Of a stretch of DNA of 64,000 nt, positions 61,616 through 64,000 are shown in pieces (the stretch's first letter is position 1; each line of letters begins with the position of its first letter). Location: contig NZ_CP053351.1 of NCBI RefSeq assembly GCF_013394655.1, forward strand, positions 3,006,501 to 3,070,500, read 5' to 3'. This DNA comes from Winogradskyella schleiferi (GTDB taxonomy: Bacteria > Bacteroidota > Bacteroidia > Flavobacteriales > Flavobacteriaceae). The translations under genes and the position numbers were made by a program. The notes below the pieces were generated by a model. The model was given only the letters and a program-made list of their open reading frames with translations, searched no databases and was not told where the DNA came from.

Positions 61616-63283
61616 ATGACAGATCTTCAGATAGCCAAAAAAGTTAATTTAAAGCCCATAACAGAAATAGCTGAAAAATTAGGAATAGATCCAGACCTTA
61701 TTGAAATGTATGGGAAGAACAAAGCTAAGATTCCACTTTCATTAATAAATAATGCAAAAGCGAAAGCGAGCCATCTGGTTTTGGTGTCTGCTATTTCACC
61801 AACACCTGCTGGAGAAGGAAAAACGACAATATCCATTGGTTTATCTGAAGCGTTAAATAGATTAAAGAAGAAAACCACAGTTGTGCTGAGGGAACCTTCA
61901 TTAGGCCCTGTATTTGGGATTAAAGGAGGCGCAACGGGAGGTGGTTATGCGCAGGTTTTACCCTTGGAAGACATTAACTTACATTTTACGGGTGATTTTT
62001 CGGCAATTGAAAAAGCCAATAATTTACTGTCAGCCATAATTGACAATAACATTCAAAGTAAAACTAATTCATTAGGTATAGATCCAAGAACCATTACATG
62101 GAAACGCGTATTTGATGTTAACGATAGAGCATTAAGAAACATAGTGATTGGTTTGGGAGGTACAACTTCTGGCATTCCAAGAGAGACCGGTTTTGATATT
62201 ACTGCAGCTTCTGAGATTATGGCTATTCTTTGTATTGCCAAAGATTTAAATGATTTAAAAAAACGTCTTGGAAACATTTTTATCGGTTATACGTTTTCTA
62301 ACCAACCTGTTTATGCCAAAGACCTAAAAGTTGCCGGTGCCATGGCTAGTTTATTACAGCATGCCATTAAACCCAATTTAGTTCAGACCATAGAAGGAAA
62401 TCCCGCCATTATACATGGTGGTCCTTTTGCAAATATTGCACAGGGCACAAATTCCGTTATTGCCACATTAATGGGAATGACCTTTTCTGATTACACCATT
62501 ACAGAAGCAGGCTTTGGGTGTGATCTAGGTGCTGAAAAATTCTTTGATATTAAATGTCAAAGTGCAAATATTTCACCTAAAGCCGTTGTATTAACCACAA
62601 CAATTAGAGCTTTGAAATACCATGGTGGCGCAGATTTAAAATCATTAAAAACACCAAATGTCGAAGCTTTAGAAAATGGCTTACCTAATCTTGAAAAACA
62701 TATAGAAAACATCTTGCAATTTGGTGTAACTCCTGTAATTGCCATAAACCGATTTGAAACGGACACTACAGAAGAAATTGAATCCATTAAAGATTTTGCA
62801 AAAGCTAAAAATATTCGTGTTGCCGTTGCAGACGTCTGGGCCAAAGGCGGAGAAGGCGCCATTGAATTAGCACAACATGTTATTGAGATTGTTGAAACCT
62901 CTAAATCTAAATTTAAACCTTTATACCAATGGGATAATGACGTTGAGTCTAAAATCGAAACCATTGCTCAAAAGATCTATGGCGCTGACCATGTAGAATA
63001 TACGTCTAATGCTAAACGCCAACTGAAACGTATTAAAAAACTCGGTTTGGACAACTTAGCGATATGTGTTGCAAAAACCGAAAAGTCCCTATCTGACGAT
63101 CCTAAATTATTAGGTCGTCCAAAAGGTTTTAATATAACGGTAAGGGAAATTGAAATCGCTTCTGGCGCAGGTTTTTTAATACCAATCACAGGTGATATTA
63201 TGCGAATGCCAGGTTTGCCAGCGCATCCTGCATCTGAAGGTATAGACATTAGCGATAGTGGTGAAATCAGTGGTTTATTTTAA
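61616..63283 (+). CDS. fhs: formate--tetrahydrofolate ligase
   Basis: The 555-residue enzyme makes 10-formyl-tetrahydrofolate from formate and ATP for one-carbon metabolism. The P-loop is TPAGEGKT (64-71); the folate/formate region EPSLGPVFGIKGGATGGGYA follows, and the C-terminus has the MRMPGLPAHPASEGIDI signature. Normal length. Monocistronic, facing the formyltransferase gene downstream, which would use the same cofactor. Confidence 0.97.
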   Translation: MTDLQIAKKVNLKPITEIAEKLGIDPDLIEMYGKNKAKIPLSLINNAKAKASHLVLVSAISPTPAGEGKTTISIGLSEALNRLKKKTTVVLREPSLGPVFGIKGGATGGGYAQVLPLEDINLHFTGDFSAIEKANNLLSAIIDNNIQSKTNSLGIDPRTITWKRVFDVNDRALRNIVIGLGGTTSGIPRETGFDITAASEIMAILCIAKDLNDLKKRLGNIFIGYTFSNQPVYAKDLKVAGAMASLLQHAIKPNLVQTIEGNPAIIHGGPFANIAQGTNSVIATLMGMTFSDYTITEAGFGCDLGAEKFFDIKCQSANISPKAVVLTTTIRALKYHGGADLKSLKTPNVEALENGLPNLEKHIENILQFGVTPVIAINRFETDTTEEIESIKDFAKAKNIRVAVADVWAKGGEGAIELAQHVIEIVETSKSKFKPLYQWDNDVESKIETIAQKIYGADHVEYTSNAKRQLKRIKKLGLDNLAICVAKTEKSLSDDPKLLGRPKGFNITVREIEIASGAGFLIPITGDIMRMPGLPAHPASEGIDISDSGEISGLF

Positions 63284-63445
63284 AATAAGATTACGAAAAG
63301 TCGAACTCAACAAAACATATATTATTTTAATGTGAACACAAAAAAGCTTATAGTTCCTATAAAAATTGCTTTTATAATGTAATTTCAGCTGAACATTTTT
63401 GCCTACAACTAAAAAGGAACCCGACTTGTTTTTTAGCTTATAAAG
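63284..63445. other. intergenic, no gene seen
   Basis: AT-rich stretch after fhs. A TTTAGCTT..AAGCTAAA hairpin (63432-63450) at its end overlaps the stop of the small minus-strand frame. Nothing else recognised. Confidence 0.4.
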
Positions 63446-63574
63446 CTAAATATATTTATGTTTTTCATCAGAATTATATAGGAAATCGAAAATTAACCGT
63501 CTAAGTGCCATTAATGCATCAGTATTATTATTTATCTCATCCAAAACCGCGGTATCAACATGTTCAGATTTCAT
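63446..63574 (-). CDS. small hypothetical protein (42 aa), coupled to the frame before it
   Basis: The frame reads MKSEHVDTAVLDEINNNTDA, then LMALRRLIFDFLYNSDEKHK, a plausible small helical protein. Its ATG overlaps the stop of the preceding frame by 4 bp (ATGA). It may be real or the 3' part of one frameshifted gene. No family recognised. Confidence 0.35.
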   Translation of the reverse strand: MKSEHVDTAVLDEINNNTDALMALRRLIFDFLYNSDEKHKYI

Positions 63575-63708
63575 GACTTCAATTTTGAAGTGTCTATTGG
63601 AATTTTTGATTTTCTTTGATTTTCTTTATACTCGTGAAACTTTTCAATGATGTCTTTTACCCTTACAATTTGTTTTAGAATTTTAATAGCTCCAAACTTG
63701 TAAGCCAA
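63571..63708 (-). CDS. small hypothetical protein or gene fragment (about 45 aa)
   Basis: The frame is open from before a TTG at 63708 and reads LAYKFGAIKILKQIVRVKDI, then IEKFHEYKENQRKSKIP: one hydrophobic part then a Lys-rich coil. It begins just after the formyltransferase stop; the open frame extends into that gene. A 10-bp tandem word (GATTTTCTTT twice) inside could be a slippage site. Gene status is uncertain. Confidence 0.3.
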   Translation of the reverse strand: MAYKFGAIKILKQIVRVKDIIEKFHEYKENQRKSKIPIDTSKLKS

Positions 63709-63733
63709 TATTGTTGCTATAATTGATATAGAA

Positions 63734-64000
63734 TTACTTGATTCCCCTAGACCATCTGTTATATAGATAGAACCAAAACGTCGGATGATAGAATAATTTG
63801 TTATTTACTGCTTCCTTAGCGTGCGCTGTGGATGTTAAAGAATCGGACTCAATATCCCTAATCGCTTTTTTTAGAAGTGGTAGTGCTTTTGCCAATTGTA
63901 GATACGTATAACTCATAAAATTATCTTGGGGAGTAATGCTTTCCGTTATGGTTTCTTGGTACAGTATATTTCCTGTATCAATGCCTGCATCAACCAAATG
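63734..64000 (-). CDS. formyltransferase family protein, 3' part only
   Basis: The frame is open at the window's right edge and reads HLVDAGIDTGNILYQETI, the conserved loop of the Formyl_trans_N domain (HLVxxGxDxGxIL), with a conserved Asp/Gly loop. Only about 88 C-terminal residues are visible. Family members use 10-formyl-tetrahydrofolate to formylate amino sugars, purine intermediates or Met-tRNA; the FHP-type C-terminus (LFYHPTFWFYLYNRW) suggests a sugar or lipid-linked substrate. Target unknown. Confidence 0.75.
   Translation of the reverse strand, partial: HLVDAGIDTGNILYQETITESITPQDNFMSYTYLQLAKALPLLKKAIRDIESDSLTSTAHAKEAVNNKLFYHPTFWFYLYNRWSRGIK

Overview
The window is a chromosomal segment of a marine-type member of the Bacteroidota, most likely family Flavobacteriaceae. 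The evidence is AT-rich DNA, start sites without obvious Shine-Dalgarno sequences, candidate promoters with a TAnnTTTG -7 box a fixed 22-26 nt before several start codons, a type IX secretion (T9SS) adhesin with a gliding-motility C-terminal domain next to a PorP/SprF partner, GSCFA, LemA/TPM and TPR-kinase families, and dispersed intergenic repeats typical of flavobacteria. The genus cannot be resolved by eye. I saw no rRNA, tRNA, CRISPR array or prophage.

Layout. 1-5.3 kb: 3' end of a DUF1343/NamZ-like muramidase, a small secreted protein, an overlapping desaturase/glycerophosphodiesterase pair, a secreted protein, a Cys-cluster protein and a methyltransferase. 5.4-13 kb: a YtcJ-like amidohydrolase lipoprotein, a DUF6364/PIN toxin-antitoxin pair, and a 1006-residue TPR protein followed by an outer-membrane barrel. 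13.3-16.4 kb: a lone trpA with a TTG start, small proteins, trmL, an EF-hand protein and a decayed stretch. 16.4-23.9 kb: VF530, a DEAD-box helicase, TspO-like protein, GNAT, and a serine hydrolase divergent from a LytS/LytTR-type two-component pair, with inverted short repeats on both sides of that group. 24-30.9 kb: a uracil-DNA-glycosylase-like gene that appears to contain a dispersed repeat read in frame, TPR protein, yaaA, two overlapping-style glycosyltransferase genes, a 67-residue Tat/lipobox peptide ending in DDGYY repeats, rluD and a PASTA protein. 31-41.5 kb: ddl, coaD, a NarL-type regulator with its TPR kinase, two secreted proteins, GSCFA, a miniature inverted-repeat-bounded element and alaS. 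41.6-46.4 kb: M23 peptidase, MerR, LemA and two TPM proteins, then an IS3-family element inserted in a heptamer array. 46.4-60.1 kb: der, a five-LysM protein, and the adhesin (2280 residues, 22 repeats) - PorP/SprF - OmpA operon. 60.1-64 kb: membrane protein, era, fhs and the 3' part of a formyltransferase gene.

How the genes fit together. Most are housekeeping genes in short units. Three parts look accessory: the adhesin operon, which is probably a T9SS cell-surface system with its own outer-membrane partner; the two glycosyltransferases beside the DDGYY lipopeptide, the best candidate here for an undescribed system; and the repeat families (heptamer arrays with a CTGA core every 7 bp, CGCAAAGG-type inverted-repeat elements, and TTCTGAGC..GCGAA-type repeats), which recur between genes and in two cases appear to have entered reading frames (the glycosylase and ddl).
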